A stretch of DNA of 64,000 nucleotides from Coriobacteriia bacterium (GCA_013336165.1 JAAXUF010000005.1:1-64000), one strand, 5' to 3'. Shown: positions 1 to 8,987, counted from the stretch's first letter. Made by a program: numbers and translations. The notes: generated by a model from the letters alone, not told the origin.

Positions 1-836
1 AGAGCTTCTCGGCTCACGGAGCAGGGGCAGGTGCCTCCCTTGCAGCAATTCATGTCGGCGAGCGCCACCGTGAGGCGCTTGCCGTCTTCGAGGCGCATGT
101 CCACGGTCTCCCGGGGAGTGTCGTAGTCCGCGACTTTCGCGAGCCCGAGCGGCGTCTCGATGATTGCGCCTCGCCTGGGCGCACGGGACTTGAAGTCCTT
201 GTACGCCTCGAACTCATAGCGCAAACAGCACATGAGTCTGCCGCAGAGTCCGCTGATTTTCAAGGGGTTTAGCGGCAGATCCTGTTCTTTTGCCATACGA
301 ATCGACACCGGCTGGAAATCGCCGCCAAATCGCGAGCAGCACAGTTGCTGTCCGCAGTGGCCGATTCCGCCCACCATACGTGCCTCGTCGCGCACGCCGA
401 CCTGGCGCATGTCGATGCGCGCGTGGAACCGGCTGGCGAGTTCCTTGACCAGGTCACGGAAGTCGACGCGCTCCTCGGCGACAAAGTAGATGACGACCTT
501 GTCCCCGCCAAAGAGATACTCGACGTCGACCGGCTTCATGTCGAGCGCATGATCGGCGATCATGCGGCGGATGACCGGCATCGCTTCGTGCTCAAGACCC
601 TCGAGCTCGTCGGCACGGGCGTTGTCGGCCGCATCGGCGATCCTTAAGATCGGCTTCAAGGGAGCGGGCAACTCGGCCTCTTCCACCTCATGGGCGGTCT
701 GGACGACGATGCCCAGCTCAGTCCCACGCTCGGTGGTGACGATGACGGTCTCGCCCTCGGCAGGATCGCTGCCAAACGCGTCGAACCACAGTGCTTTGGG
801 GGAATATCGGAGCTTGACTCCCACTACCGTGGGCAT
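1..836 (-). CDS. ricT: PSP1-domain protein, RicT/YaaT-like (3' end cut by window edge)
   Basis: The 278 codons present form an open frame that runs off the left edge. The start is the ATG at 836, inside the end of holB and preceded by GAGAGGTG. The PSP1 core is recognisable: an N-terminal beta-rich part, then two cysteine clusters of the form GHCGQQLCCSRF and GLCGRLMCCLRYE, typical of RicT/YaaT. In Bacillus, RicT with RicA and RicF binds Fe-S clusters and helps RNase Y-dependent mRNA processing, sporulation and competence; that role is family knowledge. The tmk-holB-ricT order is common in Gram-positive bacteria and supports the call. Close to the edge there is a further Cys-rich stretch (NCCKGGTCPC) that could bind metal. 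Confidence 0.9.
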   Translation of the reverse strand, partial: MPTVVGVKLRYSPKALWFDAFGSDPAEGETVIVTTERGTELGIVVQTAHEVEEAELPAPLKPILRIADAADNARADELEGLEHEAMPVIRRMIADHALDMKPVDVEYLFGGDKVVIYFVAEERVDFRDLVKELASRFHARIDMRQVGVRDEARMVGGIGHCGQQLCCSRFGGDFQPVSIRMAKEQDLPLNPLKISGLCGRLMCCLRYEFEAYKDFKSRAPRRGAIIETPLGLAKVADYDTPRETVDMRLEDGKRLTVALADMNCCKGGTCPCSVSREA

Positions 837-1948
837 CGCAACACCTCTCGAATATCGAAGAGCATGGCCTCGATGGCCAGCTGAAGGTTCACATTATACG
901 AAATACGGCGCCGTGCCACGTTGACGGCACCGAGCGCTGCCGTCAAGGCTCCCGATGTGGTGTCGGCGCAAACCTCGCGAATCGCGTCGATCGCATCGGT
1001 GTTCACCACCAGTTCCTCGGCACCTTCCACCACCACCAAGCAATCCCGAAGCCAGCTCTCGGCGATATTGAGGATCTCTCCCACGCCTTCGCGCTCCCGC
1101 GCCGTCAACTCGCGCTTGTTCTTGTCCTCAGACGCCTTGGTCGCACCCTTGCCGAGGAAATCGGCACGCTCGGCCAAAGCCGCCGCCTGCGAGGTCTTCA
1201 CGTCCTCGAGCGGGGCGCGCACGGCCGTCAACAGATCGCGCGCCGCACCCAGCACATCGAGCCCGTCGGCGACACACAGGTTGCCGAGGATGCGCAGGAT
1301 TGAGGCGCGGGCTTCTCGGCGAAGCGGGCTTGCGAGGAAATCGCGGGCGCGGGCGACCACTCCCCCGGCTGCAGCCAGGGCCGAGGCAGCCTCATCGGCA
1401 TCGGCACCGGTGCGCGCCACGAGGATCGCGGCCGCTTCCCGCGGCGGAATGCGGCGGAACCGCACCACCTGGCAGCGCGAGACGATAGTGGGCATCACAG
1501 CGTCGAAGCTGTGCGCCATCAGGATGATCACGACGTCGTCGGGCGGCTCCTCCAGCGTCTTCAAGAACGCATTGGCCGAGGAGTCGTTGAAGAGGTCCGC
1601 CGAGGAGACGATGTAGACCTTGCGCGGCCCGTCGATCGGCGAGAGGTTCACGTCGCGGATGATGTCGCGGACCTGCTCGGCGAGGTAGCCTGCCGCACCT
1701 TCGGGCGCGACCTCGTGCACGTCGGGGTGCACGCCGCGCCGCACGCGAGCGCACGCCTCGCACGCACCGCAGCCGTCGTCGGCGCACAGAAGCGCGCACG
1801 CGAGCGAACGGGCGGCCGTGGCCTTGCCCGAGCCCGCAGGGCCGACGAACAGGTACGCGTGGCTGACATGGTCGCCTTCGACGGCGGTGCGCAAGAACTG
1901 CGCGACCCGCTCCTGGCCCACGAGGTCGTCGAACACGCAGCGTGCCAT
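824..1948 (-). CDS. holB: DNA polymerase III subunit delta'
   Basis: 374 aa AAA+ clamp-loader subunit of the DNA polymerase III holoenzyme. The Walker A motif GPAGSGK lies near residue 37. A four-cysteine zinc module (C-x4-C-x2-C-x2-C) follows near residue 55, a strongly conserved family feature. The sensor region LKTLEEPP is near residue 128 and the arginine-finger segment SRCQ near 157. The start codon overlaps the tmk stop by one base (TGATG), so the two genes are translationally coupled. The 3' end overlaps the ricT start by 13 nt. Length fits the family. Certain at family level; the exact paralogue (delta' versus gamma/tau) rests on the tmk neighbourhood and the short C-terminal region. 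Confidence 0.93.
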   Translation of the reverse strand: MARCVFDDLVGQERVAQFLRTAVEGDHVSHAYLFVGPAGSGKATAARSLACALLCADDGCGACEACARVRRGVHPDVHEVAPEGAAGYLAEQVRDIIRDVNLSPIDGPRKVYIVSSADLFNDSSANAFLKTLEEPPDDVVIILMAHSFDAVMPTIVSRCQVVRFRRIPPREAAAILVARTGADADEAASALAAAGGVVARARDFLASPLRREARASILRILGNLCVADGLDVLGAARDLLTAVRAPLEDVKTSQAAALAERADFLGKGATKASEDKNKRELTAREREGVGEILNIAESWLRDCLVVVEGAEELVVNTDAIDAIREVCADTTSGALTAALGAVNVARRRISYNVNLQLAIEAMLFDIREVLRCPR

Positions 1949-2604
1949 CAGGCCGCGCCGCCAAGCGCGGCGGCGAGCGCCGGAAGATCCGCAAGCGCCT
2001 CGGCAACGCGCACGGCGACGGTCGAGGGGTCACCGGAAGCGTCAACGACGCGCACGCGGTCCGGCTCCGCGACAGCAACGCGCAGGAAGCCCTCGCGGAC
2101 TCGGCGGTGGAACGCGAGGTCCTCGCCTTCGAGCCTGTCCGCGCCCAGGGCAGTCGCGCGCGCCAGGCCGATCTCGGGGTCGATGTCGAGCAGCACGGTG
2201 CGGTCGGGAACCAGGCCGTCGGTTGCGATGGCGTTGAGCGACGCGATGTGATCGAGAGAAAGACCTCGGCCGAAGCCCTGATAGGCAGTGGTCGAGTCGC
2301 AGAAGCGGTCGCACAGCACGATCTCGCCGGCCGCCAGCGCCGTCTCGATGACTTCACAGACAAGCTGGGCGCGGCTGGCTTCGTAGAGCATGAGCTCGGC
2401 GAGTCCGTCGAGGCCGGAAGAGTCCGGGTCAAGCAGGATGCCGCGCACCGCTTCGCCCACTGCGGTTCCGCCGGGTTCGCGCACCACACGCACGGCGAGG
2501 CCGGCGTTCACGAGCCGAGATGCGATCCGGCGCAGTTGCGTGGACTTGCCGCTGCCTTCGCCGCCCTCAAACGTGATGAACGCTCCACGCACCTGTTCGT
2601 TCAT
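1948..2604 (-). CDS. tmk: Thymidylate kinase
   Basis: 218 aa dTMP kinase that makes dTDP from dTMP and ATP in the cytoplasm for DNA synthesis. The P-loop FEGGEGSGKST is near residue 13, the DRFCDSTTAYQG segment (DRF/DRY motif) lies mid-protein, and a lid-like region follows. A longer frame extends upstream, but the ATG at 2604 overlaps the fumarase-beta stop as ATGA and has GGGGAG upstream, so I take that start. It is coupled to holB downstream. Putting tmk in a transcript with fumarase and malate dehydrogenase genes is unusual for function but fits compact bacterial operons. Confidence 0.95.
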   Translation of the reverse strand: MNEQVRGAFITFEGGEGSGKSTQLRRIASRLVNAGLAVRVVREPGGTAVGEAVRGILLDPDSSGLDGLAELMLYEASRAQLVCEVIETALAAGEIVLCDRFCDSTTAYQGFGRGLSLDHIASLNAIATDGLVPDRTVLLDIDPEIGLARATALGADRLEGEDLAFHRRVREGFLRVAVAEPDRVRVVDASGDPSTVAVRVAEALADLPALAAALGGAA

Positions 2605-3173
2605 CGGCTCTCCCCTGCCTGTGCGCGCCAAGCGCCCAGCGCGCTCTCGTAGAGATCGCTTCCCAGCACGTCGATAGCGACGAAGGCCGGGAAGTCCGAA
2701 AGCTCCATGCGGACGAGCGCTTCCGTGCCCAGATCATCCCAAGCGACAGGCTCGGCGGCGACCACATGCCGGGCGAGCAGTGCCGCAGCTCCACCCACGG
2801 CCGCGAAGTAGACGCTGCCGGTCTCGACGCACGCCTCGCGCACATCCGCCGAGCGCGTCCCTTTGCCGATGGTGGCGACGATCCCGGCGCGCAGCAGCGC
2901 AGGCGTGGCGCCGTCCATGCGCTTGGCGGTCGTCGGCCCGACGGCGCCGGTCACGCGCCCGGCAGCGGACGGCGTAGGACCCGCGTAGAAGAGCGTCTGC
3001 CCCGCAAGACCGCAGGGCAGTTCGCCGGCGCTCGCGAGGGCCTCCAGGATCCGCTCATGCGTCGCATCGCGCGCGGTGTACACCGGTCCGGTGAGCCGGA
3101 CCTCATCTCCCGCGCGCAGGCGCGAAAGCTCCTCGCGAGAAGCAGGAAGTGCGATGCGGATAGGTTCAGACAT
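2601..3173 (-). CDS. Fumarate hydratase class I, beta (C-terminal) subunit
   Basis: 190 aa, matching the C-terminal (beta) half of class I [4Fe-4S] fumarases and L-tartrate dehydratases. Recognisable segments are GDEVRLTGPVYTARDATH near residue 25, YAGPTP near 65, the VGPTTAKRMD segment near 80, and IGKG near 100. With the alpha subunit at 4653-5501 it would form the two-subunit hydratase that interconverts fumarate and malate. The ATG at 3173 has AGAAGG about 9 nt upstream and overlaps the MFS gene end by 8 nt; an in-frame upstream start at 3194 looks less likely. The unusual point is that an MFS gene separates it from its alpha partner. Tartrate dehydratase is an alternative, but mdh next door favours fumarase. 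Confidence 0.88.
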   Translation of the reverse strand: MSEPIRIALPASREELSRLRAGDEVRLTGPVYTARDATHERILEALASAGELPCGLAGQTLFYAGPTPSAAGRVTGAVGPTTAKRMDGATPALLRAGIVATIGKGTRSADVREACVETGSVYFAAVGGAAALLARHVVAAEPVAWDDLGTEALVRMELSDFPAFVAIDVLGSDLYESALGAWRAQAGESR

Positions 3174-4656
3174 GGGGGTCGACCTTCTCGGCATGCCGCC
3201 ATTGGAGTGAGACGAACGCGTAGACCGCAGCGGCCAGCACGATGATTGAAGCGAACTGCAGCGTGATGCGAGAGCCGGTCATCGTGGTACTCTGCGAGAC
3301 AAGCCCGATCTGCAGCAGAAGATCATGCGCCGATGCGCCGATCAGGTCAGCCAGCGGGGCCATCACAACCATCGACAGCAGCAGGGCGACGCGGATAACG
3401 GATTCCATTGCGGTAAACACCCTGCCGCGCAGTTCGTCGGCGGTGGTCCGAACGATATAGGAGTTCCCGGCGACGGTGACAATCGCAATGCACGCGCCGG
3501 CAAGGGCGGCGAAGACGCCGGCAAGCCAATACTGATTCACGCTTGCGAAGCCCATGAGCGACAGCCCGAAAGCTGCAACGCTCCCTGCGAACAACGGCTG
3601 GAGACGTATCCGGTGCTCCAGGCGCGGTACGACAAGCGCCCCGGCGACCATGCCGAGTGCCATGAACACGAGCATGAACGTCTGCGGGCTTGCCGTCAGC
3701 TGCTGCAGCACTTGGATCTTGTCGGCGAAGGGAAGACCTCCCACCAGGTTCTTGGTGACGTAGGTCGAGCCGACCGGCACGATCGCGCCGCCCCCGAGGA
3801 TCGCGAGGAAGATGGTGATGAGCAGCCCGCGCAGTTCCTTGTGACTCCCCAGGAATTTGAAGGAATCGATGACGTCCTTGCCCAACAGCCTCAAGGCATG
3901 CCCGGGGCCGGTCGACGCCACAGCGTCCATGCGGGCCGTCTGTGAAGCACGAGCCACTACGTGGATGCTGGTGATCATCGCCGCCGAGAACAGGAACGTG
4001 AAGATGTCGAGAATGACGCCGGCGCGAGGGCCGAGAAGGGCCGGCGCGAGTCCGCTGAAGATCTGGGACACAATCGGCAGATTCGAGGCCATAGCCGCGC
4101 GCACAAGGGCCTCAAGACCCGCGAGGATACCGGCTGCGGCGGTGAGTCCGATCAGCATGCTCGCCTGCTGCGTCGTATAGGCAAGCCCGTTGGCCGATAC
4201 GATGTCGTCTTCTTCAACCAGATATGGGATCAGTGAGTTCCGCGCCGGCCAGAAGAAGAGCGACGCTGTCTCCATGAGCAGCACCACGAGGTAGATGAGC
4301 CAGACTGAGTTGGTGAACACGAGCACGATGGTGAGGGCCGCGCGCACGATATCGGCCGTGATCATGACCTTGCGACGGTCGAACCTGTCAACCAGCACGC
4401 CCGTGAGCGATGACAGGACCAGCGCCGGGATGATCTTGGCTATCAGGATACCGGCGACAGCAAATGACGAGCCGCCGGATAGCGTCGTGACGAGCGGCAT
4501 GAGGAAGCCCAGCACAAGCCAGTCCCCGATCCCACTCACAAACTGCGCGTACCACATGCGCCGGAACTGGCGGTTCTTGAGCAGGCGCCGGTATGCCCCC
4601 TTGTTTGCGACGACTTCCTCGACTGCACCCACTTTCGGACCGCAAGAGTCGTTCAC
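3166..4656 (-). CDS. MFS transporter (MFS_3/EntS-like)
   Basis: 496 aa integral membrane protein with about 12 hydrophobic segments. It has the N-terminal feature FRRMWYAQFVSGIGDWLV common in EntS-like exporters, the loop motif DRFDRRKVM after TM2, and LRGRVF in the second half. The substrate cannot be told from sequence. GTG at 4656 overlaps the fumarase alpha stop as GTGA; an ATG 13 codons upstream would lie deeper in the neighbour. It sits between the two fumarase subunit genes and overlaps both, so it is cotranslated with them. A dicarboxylate role is tempting from context, but this subfamily mostly exports siderophores or drugs, so I leave the substrate open. Confidence 0.85.
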   Translation of the reverse strand: MNDSCGPKVGAVEEVVANKGAYRRLLKNRQFRRMWYAQFVSGIGDWLVLGFLMPLVTTLSGGSSFAVAGILIAKIIPALVLSSLTGVLVDRFDRRKVMITADIVRAALTIVLVFTNSVWLIYLVVLLMETASLFFWPARNSLIPYLVEEDDIVSANGLAYTTQQASMLIGLTAAAGILAGLEALVRAAMASNLPIVSQIFSGLAPALLGPRAGVILDIFTFLFSAAMITSIHVVARASQTARMDAVASTGPGHALRLLGKDVIDSFKFLGSHKELRGLLITIFLAILGGGAIVPVGSTYVTKNLVGGLPFADKIQVLQQLTASPQTFMLVFMALGMVAGALVVPRLEHRIRLQPLFAGSVAAFGLSLMGFASVNQYWLAGVFAALAGACIAIVTVAGNSYIVRTTADELRGRVFTAMESVIRVALLLSMVVMAPLADLIGASAHDLLLQIGLVSQSTTMTGSRITLQFASIIVLAAAVYAFVSLQWRHAEKVDPHV

Positions 4657-5501
4657 CCGCGCACCTCGATACTCGCCGAGCGAACGGCCGAGCACCCCAT
4701 GTTAACGGCCACCGGCAGCGCCGCGATGTGGCACGGCGCCGTGGCGACGTGCACTGCGAGTGCGGTGGTGTCGCCGCCCAGCCCCGCAGGGCCGATGCCG
4801 GTCGCGTTGATCGCCGAGAGCAACTCCGCTTCCAGCGCGGCGGCGCGCGGGTCGGCGTTCACGCTCCCGATCTCGCGCAGCATCGCCTTCTTGGCGAGCG
4901 TGCCAACCTTGTCGAAGGTCGCGCCCACGCCCACGCCGATGAAGAGCGGCGGGCAGGCGCCGGTCGCCTTGGCCTCGACGGTCTCGAGCACGACGCGCTT
5001 CACGCCCTCGATCCCCGCCCCCGGCGGCAGCATCTCAACGCGGCTCGCGTTGTCGCTTCCGCCGCCTTTGAGCATCACGTGCACCATCGCGCCTGTGCCC
5101 GGGCGTGCGCCCGGCACGACCTCGACAAACGCGGGAGTGTTATCGGCGGTGTTGGTGCGATCGAAGAGCGCATCGCGCACGAGGCTCATGCGCAGCCGCG
5201 CGTCGCGATAGGCGGTCGCAACGGCGGCGTCGATGTCGCGCTGCAGGTCGCCGCACACGCACTCCTCGGCGCCGAGCTCGACGCGCACCCACACGGTGCC
5301 GGTGTCCTGACACAGCGGGACGCTGTCGGCGGCGGCGATGTCGGCGTTGGCGATGAGCTGCTCAAGGACCGCCTGCCCTCTCGGCGAGCGTTCGCACTGC
5401 GCGGCTGCGCGCAGCGCCGCAAGCGCGTCGGGGCGAAGCGACGTGGCGGCAACAGGTATGGCGACAGCGACGGCTTGAGCGATTTGGGAGGAGGAAAGCA
5501 C
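4653..5501 (-). CDS. Fumarate hydratase class I, alpha (N-terminal) subunit
   Basis: 282 aa, the Fe-S-binding alpha half of class I fumarase. The three cluster cysteines are visible in conserved contexts: PLCQDTGTV near residue 64, GACPPLFIGVG near 180, and NMGCSA near 270. The segment KGGGSDN near 145 is also family-typical. The GTG start at 5501 follows the mdh stop by one base; longer upstream frames run through mdh and are rejected. It acts with the beta subunit at 2601-3173 and malate dehydrogenase in the C4 part of the TCA cycle, probably in the reductive direction in an anaerobe. Oxygen sensitivity is expected from the solvent-exposed cluster of this family. Confidence 0.92.
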   Translation of the reverse strand: MLSSSQIAQAVAVAIPVAATSLRPDALAALRAAAQCERSPRGQAVLEQLIANADIAAADSVPLCQDTGTVWVRVELGAEECVCGDLQRDIDAAVATAYRDARLRMSLVRDALFDRTNTADNTPAFVEVVPGARPGTGAMVHVMLKGGGSDNASRVEMLPPGAGIEGVKRVVLETVEAKATGACPPLFIGVGVGATFDKVGTLAKKAMLREIGSVNADPRAAALEAELLSAINATGIGPAGLGGDTTALAVHVATAPCHIAALPVAVNMGCSAVRSASIEVRG

Positions 5502-5502
5502 C

Positions 5503-6438
5503 CTATCCCCGGAGTCCGAGGGAGTCGACCGCCTCGGCGACGGTCGCAGCCGACGCCTGCAGGTCGGCCATCTCGGCTTGGTCGAGCGGCAACTCCACGA
5601 CCTCGGCGACGCCATCGCGGGTCAGGCGCGCCGGCACGCTCATGTAGACGTCGTTGATGCCGTACTCGCCCGACAGGTACGCGCACGTCGGCAGAACCTC
5701 GCCCGTGTCGCCCAGAATCGCGCGCACCATAGCGGCCACGCTGGCGGCGGGCGCGTAGAACGCCGAGCCGGTCTTGAGGAGCGCCACGACTTCCGCCCCG
5801 CCGAACGTCGTACGCTTCACGAGCGCTGCGACGTCCTCAGGCGAAAGCGTGTCGGTGATCGGTACGCCGGAGATGGTGGAGAAGCGCGGCATCGGCACCA
5901 TGGCGTCGCCGTGGGCGCCCATCGCGAGCGCCGAGATGTCGGAGATCGAGGCGCCGGTCTTCTCAGCGATGGCGAAGGCGAATCGGGCCGAGTCGAGCAC
6001 GCCGCCCATGCCGAAGATGCGGTTGGCGGGCAGGCCCGAGACCTTGCGGGCGAGGTAGGTCATGACGTCGAGCGGGTTGGTGACGCAGATCACGATGGCG
6101 TCGGGCGAGGTAGCGACCGCCTGGCCGATGACGCTCTCGACGATCCCGCGGTTGATCGCGAGCAGGTCGTCGCGCGTCATTCCCGGCTTGCGCGGCACGC
6201 CGGCGGTCACGACGACGATGTCGGACCCGGCGGTATCGGCGTAATCGTTGGTGCCGCTCACGGTGGGGCCGAACTTCTCGACGGAGCGCATGTGCATCAT
6301 GTCGAGCGCCTTGCCCTGCGGGAGTCCTTCCGCGACATCGATTAGGACGACGTCAGCGGTCTCGTGCATAAGAAGCAGATGTGCCGTGGTCGCTCCGACC
6401 TGTCCGGCGCCGACAACGGTGACTTTGGGGTAGGTCAT
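5503..6438 (-). CDS. mdh: Malate dehydrogenase (LDH-like type)
   Basis: 311 aa NAD-dependent malate dehydrogenase interconverting malate and oxaloacetate. N-terminal GAGQVGATTA is the dinucleotide-binding loop. PRKPGMTRDDLL near residue 82 carries the arginines that recognise the dicarboxylate, in place of the glutamine of lactate dehydrogenase. The catalytic His is in GAHGDAM near residue 177. The ATG at 6438 has AAAGGGAG upstream. It is the first gene of a leftward unit that continues into fumarase alpha one base after its stop. An extended -10 box lies just upstream (6477-6485), which fits a transcript start there. Confidence 0.95.
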   Translation of the reverse strand: MTYPKVTVVGAGQVGATTAHLLLMHETADVVLIDVAEGLPQGKALDMMHMRSVEKFGPTVSGTNDYADTAGSDIVVVTAGVPRKPGMTRDDLLAINRGIVESVIGQAVATSPDAIVICVTNPLDVMTYLARKVSGLPANRIFGMGGVLDSARFAFAIAEKTGASISDISALAMGAHGDAMVPMPRFSTISGVPITDTLSPEDVAALVKRTTFGGAEVVALLKTGSAFYAPAASVAAMVRAILGDTGEVLPTCAYLSGEYGINDVYMSVPARLTRDGVAEVVELPLDQAEMADLQASAATVAEAVDSLGLRG

Positions 6439-6476
6439 GGATCTCCCTTTACACTCGCTAACGTTTCTTAACGCCG

Positions 6477-6485
6477 ATTCTAGCA
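6477..6485 (-). promoter_or_regulatory. Possible extended -10 box for the mdh operon
   Basis: On the minus strand this reads TGCTAGAAT, an extended -10 element (TGn plus TAGAAT). It would place transcription start about 30 nt upstream of the mdh ATG. No good -35 hexamer is seen at 17 nt; the upstream bases are the end of topA. Proposed from sequence only. Confidence 0.3.
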
Positions 6486-6500
6486 TCCGCGACTGCCGGA

Positions 6501-8987
6501 TCAGCTCACCGTCGGCTTCGCGGCCTTGCGCGCACCGGCTTTCGCCTTCGCCGGCTTCTTCTCGGCGGCCTCGGCCTTTGCGGGACAGTTGGGGTCGATG
6601 CAGATGCGCCACGGGCCGCGTCCGCTGTTCACGATGACCACGGGTGCGCCGCACGCCTCGCAGAACTCGGCCGTCGGCGTTATGTCGCCACGCTGCGGAA
6701 GCGGGTAGCTCGTCTGGCACTCGTCGTAGTTGGTGCAGCGCACGAACCTCTTGAGCGTGCGGGAGGATCGGCGCACGGTGAGTTGACCGACGCGGCCGGC
6801 CTCGGCGCACGCCTTGCACTCGCCGATGCTCACTTCGGGCTCGAAGTTGGTCGTGCAGGCCGGGTCGAGACAGACCACTCGCGGCTTGGTGCGAAACTGG
6901 ATGACCTTGACCTGCGGTGTCCCGCACACGGGGCACGCCTCGGGCACAGCCTCGATCTTGCCCTGCGGAAGCGGGTAGGTGACGTCGCACTCGGGCCACC
7001 CCGAGCAGCCGACAAACTGACCGCGCGTCTTGGCCGAGGACTTCACGAGCAGGTCGTGGCCGGACATGGGGCACACGCCCACCTTGGAGTCATCGGCACT
7101 GGCACCTTTCAGCATCTCGCCCAGCTCGGCCGCCTTGGGGATGAGCTCGTCCATCACGTTGGCGAGGAGTTGGCGCGAGTGGCCCACCACGTCTTGGCGC
7201 TTGACGCGCCCGTTCGCGATCGAGTCCATCTCGGCTTCGAGCTCCGATGTCATGTCCGGCGTCGTGATGCGCGGAGCGAACTTCATCAGGGCGTCGATGA
7301 CCGCGCGCCCGAGGCATGTGGGCTCCAGCGGATCGTTCTGCGCGTAGCGCACCTCGATCAGGCGCTCGATGATGGCGTGCCGAGTGGCCTTGGTGCCCAG
7401 ACCGCGCTTCTCCATCTCCTGGATCAGACGCCCCTGCGAATAGCGCGCAGGAGGCTCTGTGGCCTTCTGTGCCAGCTCCGCGCCGTTGAATGCGACAGTA
7501 TCCCCCTGATTGAGCACCGGGAGCTGCTCGTCCTTCTTGAGGCCGTACGGGTAGATCGCCCGAAATCCCGGCGAGACGAGTATGTCGCCCTTGGCCACGA
7601 ACGGCTCTCCGGCCACGTCGATCGTGACCTTGGTGCCCTCAATCGTTGCCGAACTCGAGAGAGTCGCTAAGAACCTGCGCGAGACGAGGTTGTAGAGTTT
7701 CCACTCCTCGGCCTTGAGCTTCTCCGGGTTTCCTGCGCCTGTCGGATGGATCGGCGGGTGGTCGGTGGTCTCCTTGGCGCCGCGTGTGGCGGAAAGCTTG
7801 CCTTGAGCCAACAGCTTGTTGGCGTGCTCGCGGTAGAAGTCGACCTCGGAGAGCGACTTCAGGATCGCGCGCAGGTCGAGTGATGCCGGGTATACGGTGT
7901 TGTCGACGCGCGGATAGCTGATCAGGCCGTTCATGTAGAGCGACTCGGCGATGCGCATCGCACGCCCCGGAGAGATGCCTTCGGCGGCCGCGGCAGCCTG
8001 CAGTGCGGTGGTGTTGAACGGCGTGGGCGGGGCGACCTTGCGCTGCTTCTTCTCGGCGGCCGTCACCGTGCCGCTCTTCGCGCCGGCGACCGCGTCCATG
8101 ACGCGCCCGGCCTCGGCCTCGCTCTTGAAGCGCTCAGTCGCATGCCCCGCGGAAAACTCCTCGGCGCTTGCTGCGAAAGCACCCTTCACCGTCCAGTAGA
8201 TCTCGGGCACGAACGCCTCGCGCTCGCGCTCGCGCTCGACGATGAGCGCCAGCGTGGGCGTCTGCACGCGTCCGGCCGACTTCACGTTGCCGAACCCTGA
8301 GTACTTGGCCATCGTGAGGTACCGCGTGAGCACCGCGCCCCACACGAGGTCGATGTCTTGCCGCGACTCCCCCGCCTGCGCAAGGCAGTCGTCCACGGTC
8401 GCAAGTTCGCCGAATGCGCGCTCGATCTCGTCTTTCGTGATCGCCGAGAACCGCGCGCGGTGGATGATGGCCTTCTTATTGGCTTCGCGCACGATTCCGG
8501 CCGCATCGCTGCCGATGAGCTCTCCCTCGCGGTCGAAGTCCGTTGCGATCACAATCTCGTCGGCCTTCTTGGCGAGGTTCTTCAGTGTCCGGATGAGCTC
8601 CTTCTCGGCGGGCATCTTGCCGATGGGCGCCCACGCGAGATACGGCAGCGAGGCGAGCTTCCAGGTCTTCAAGTCGACGCCGTCGGCCGTGAACGGCTTC
8701 TTCTTGGGCCACGGGGGTGTGGGAAGCGTCGCGGGCACCTTCGTGGGCATCGGACGCGCGTCCTCTTCCCAGACGGCTTCCCACTTGCCGTTCGCGAAGG
8801 TCAGACTCAGCGGAAAGTCCACGCCGAGGATGTGACCCTTGAGCCCGACGGCGATCCACTCCTCGCCATCGCGATTGAAGGAATAGACCGGCGTGCTGTA
8901 GACCTTATCGGCCTTGGGCTTGCCCACAGCGAGGATCTCGGCGAGCTTTTTGGCGGCGATGTTCTTCTCGGTGACGATGAGTTTCAC
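6501..8987 (-). CDS. topA: DNA topoisomerase I, archaeal-like type IA, with C-terminal zinc fingers
   Basis: 828 aa type IA topoisomerase that relaxes negative supercoils. N-terminal TOPRIM: TEKNIAAKKLAEIL, then DFDREGELIG near residue 150 (acidic Mg site). The catalytic tyrosine is in GLISYPRVDNTVYP near residue 350. GLKGHILGVDFP near 50, the KNIAAK start and the NTVYP context resemble archaeal TopA more than E. coli or typical actinobacterial TopA. The C-terminus carries several four-Cys zinc-ribbon modules (from about residue 635: CPMSG, CSGWPEC, CPVCG, CLDPACT, CKAC, CTNYDEC, CEACG, CIDPNC), then a Lys/Ala/Pro-rich basic tail. Start is GTG at 8987. The promoter at 9027-9054 suggests separate transcription. 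Confidence 0.93.
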   Translation of the reverse strand: MKLIVTEKNIAAKKLAEILAVGKPKADKVYSTPVYSFNRDGEEWIAVGLKGHILGVDFPLSLTFANGKWEAVWEEDARPMPTKVPATLPTPPWPKKKPFTADGVDLKTWKLASLPYLAWAPIGKMPAEKELIRTLKNLAKKADEIVIATDFDREGELIGSDAAGIVREANKKAIIHRARFSAITKDEIERAFGELATVDDCLAQAGESRQDIDLVWGAVLTRYLTMAKYSGFGNVKSAGRVQTPTLALIVEREREREAFVPEIYWTVKGAFAASAEEFSAGHATERFKSEAEAGRVMDAVAGAKSGTVTAAEKKQRKVAPPTPFNTTALQAAAAAEGISPGRAMRIAESLYMNGLISYPRVDNTVYPASLDLRAILKSLSEVDFYREHANKLLAQGKLSATRGAKETTDHPPIHPTGAGNPEKLKAEEWKLYNLVSRRFLATLSSSATIEGTKVTIDVAGEPFVAKGDILVSPGFRAIYPYGLKKDEQLPVLNQGDTVAFNGAELAQKATEPPARYSQGRLIQEMEKRGLGTKATRHAIIERLIEVRYAQNDPLEPTCLGRAVIDALMKFAPRITTPDMTSELEAEMDSIANGRVKRQDVVGHSRQLLANVMDELIPKAAELGEMLKGASADDSKVGVCPMSGHDLLVKSSAKTRGQFVGCSGWPECDVTYPLPQGKIEAVPEACPVCGTPQVKVIQFRTKPRVVCLDPACTTNFEPEVSIGECKACAEAGRVGQLTVRRSSRTLKRFVRCTNYDECQTSYPLPQRGDITPTAEFCEACGAPVVIVNSGRGPWRICIDPNCPAKAEAAEKKPAKAKAGARKAAKPTVS

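Noticed and set aside
6439-7074. Upstream extension of the mdh frame to 523 codons
   Set aside because: The extra part overlaps topA and reads as an Arg-rich shadow. The ATG at 6438 has a strong ribosome-binding site and begins the conserved dinucleotide fold.
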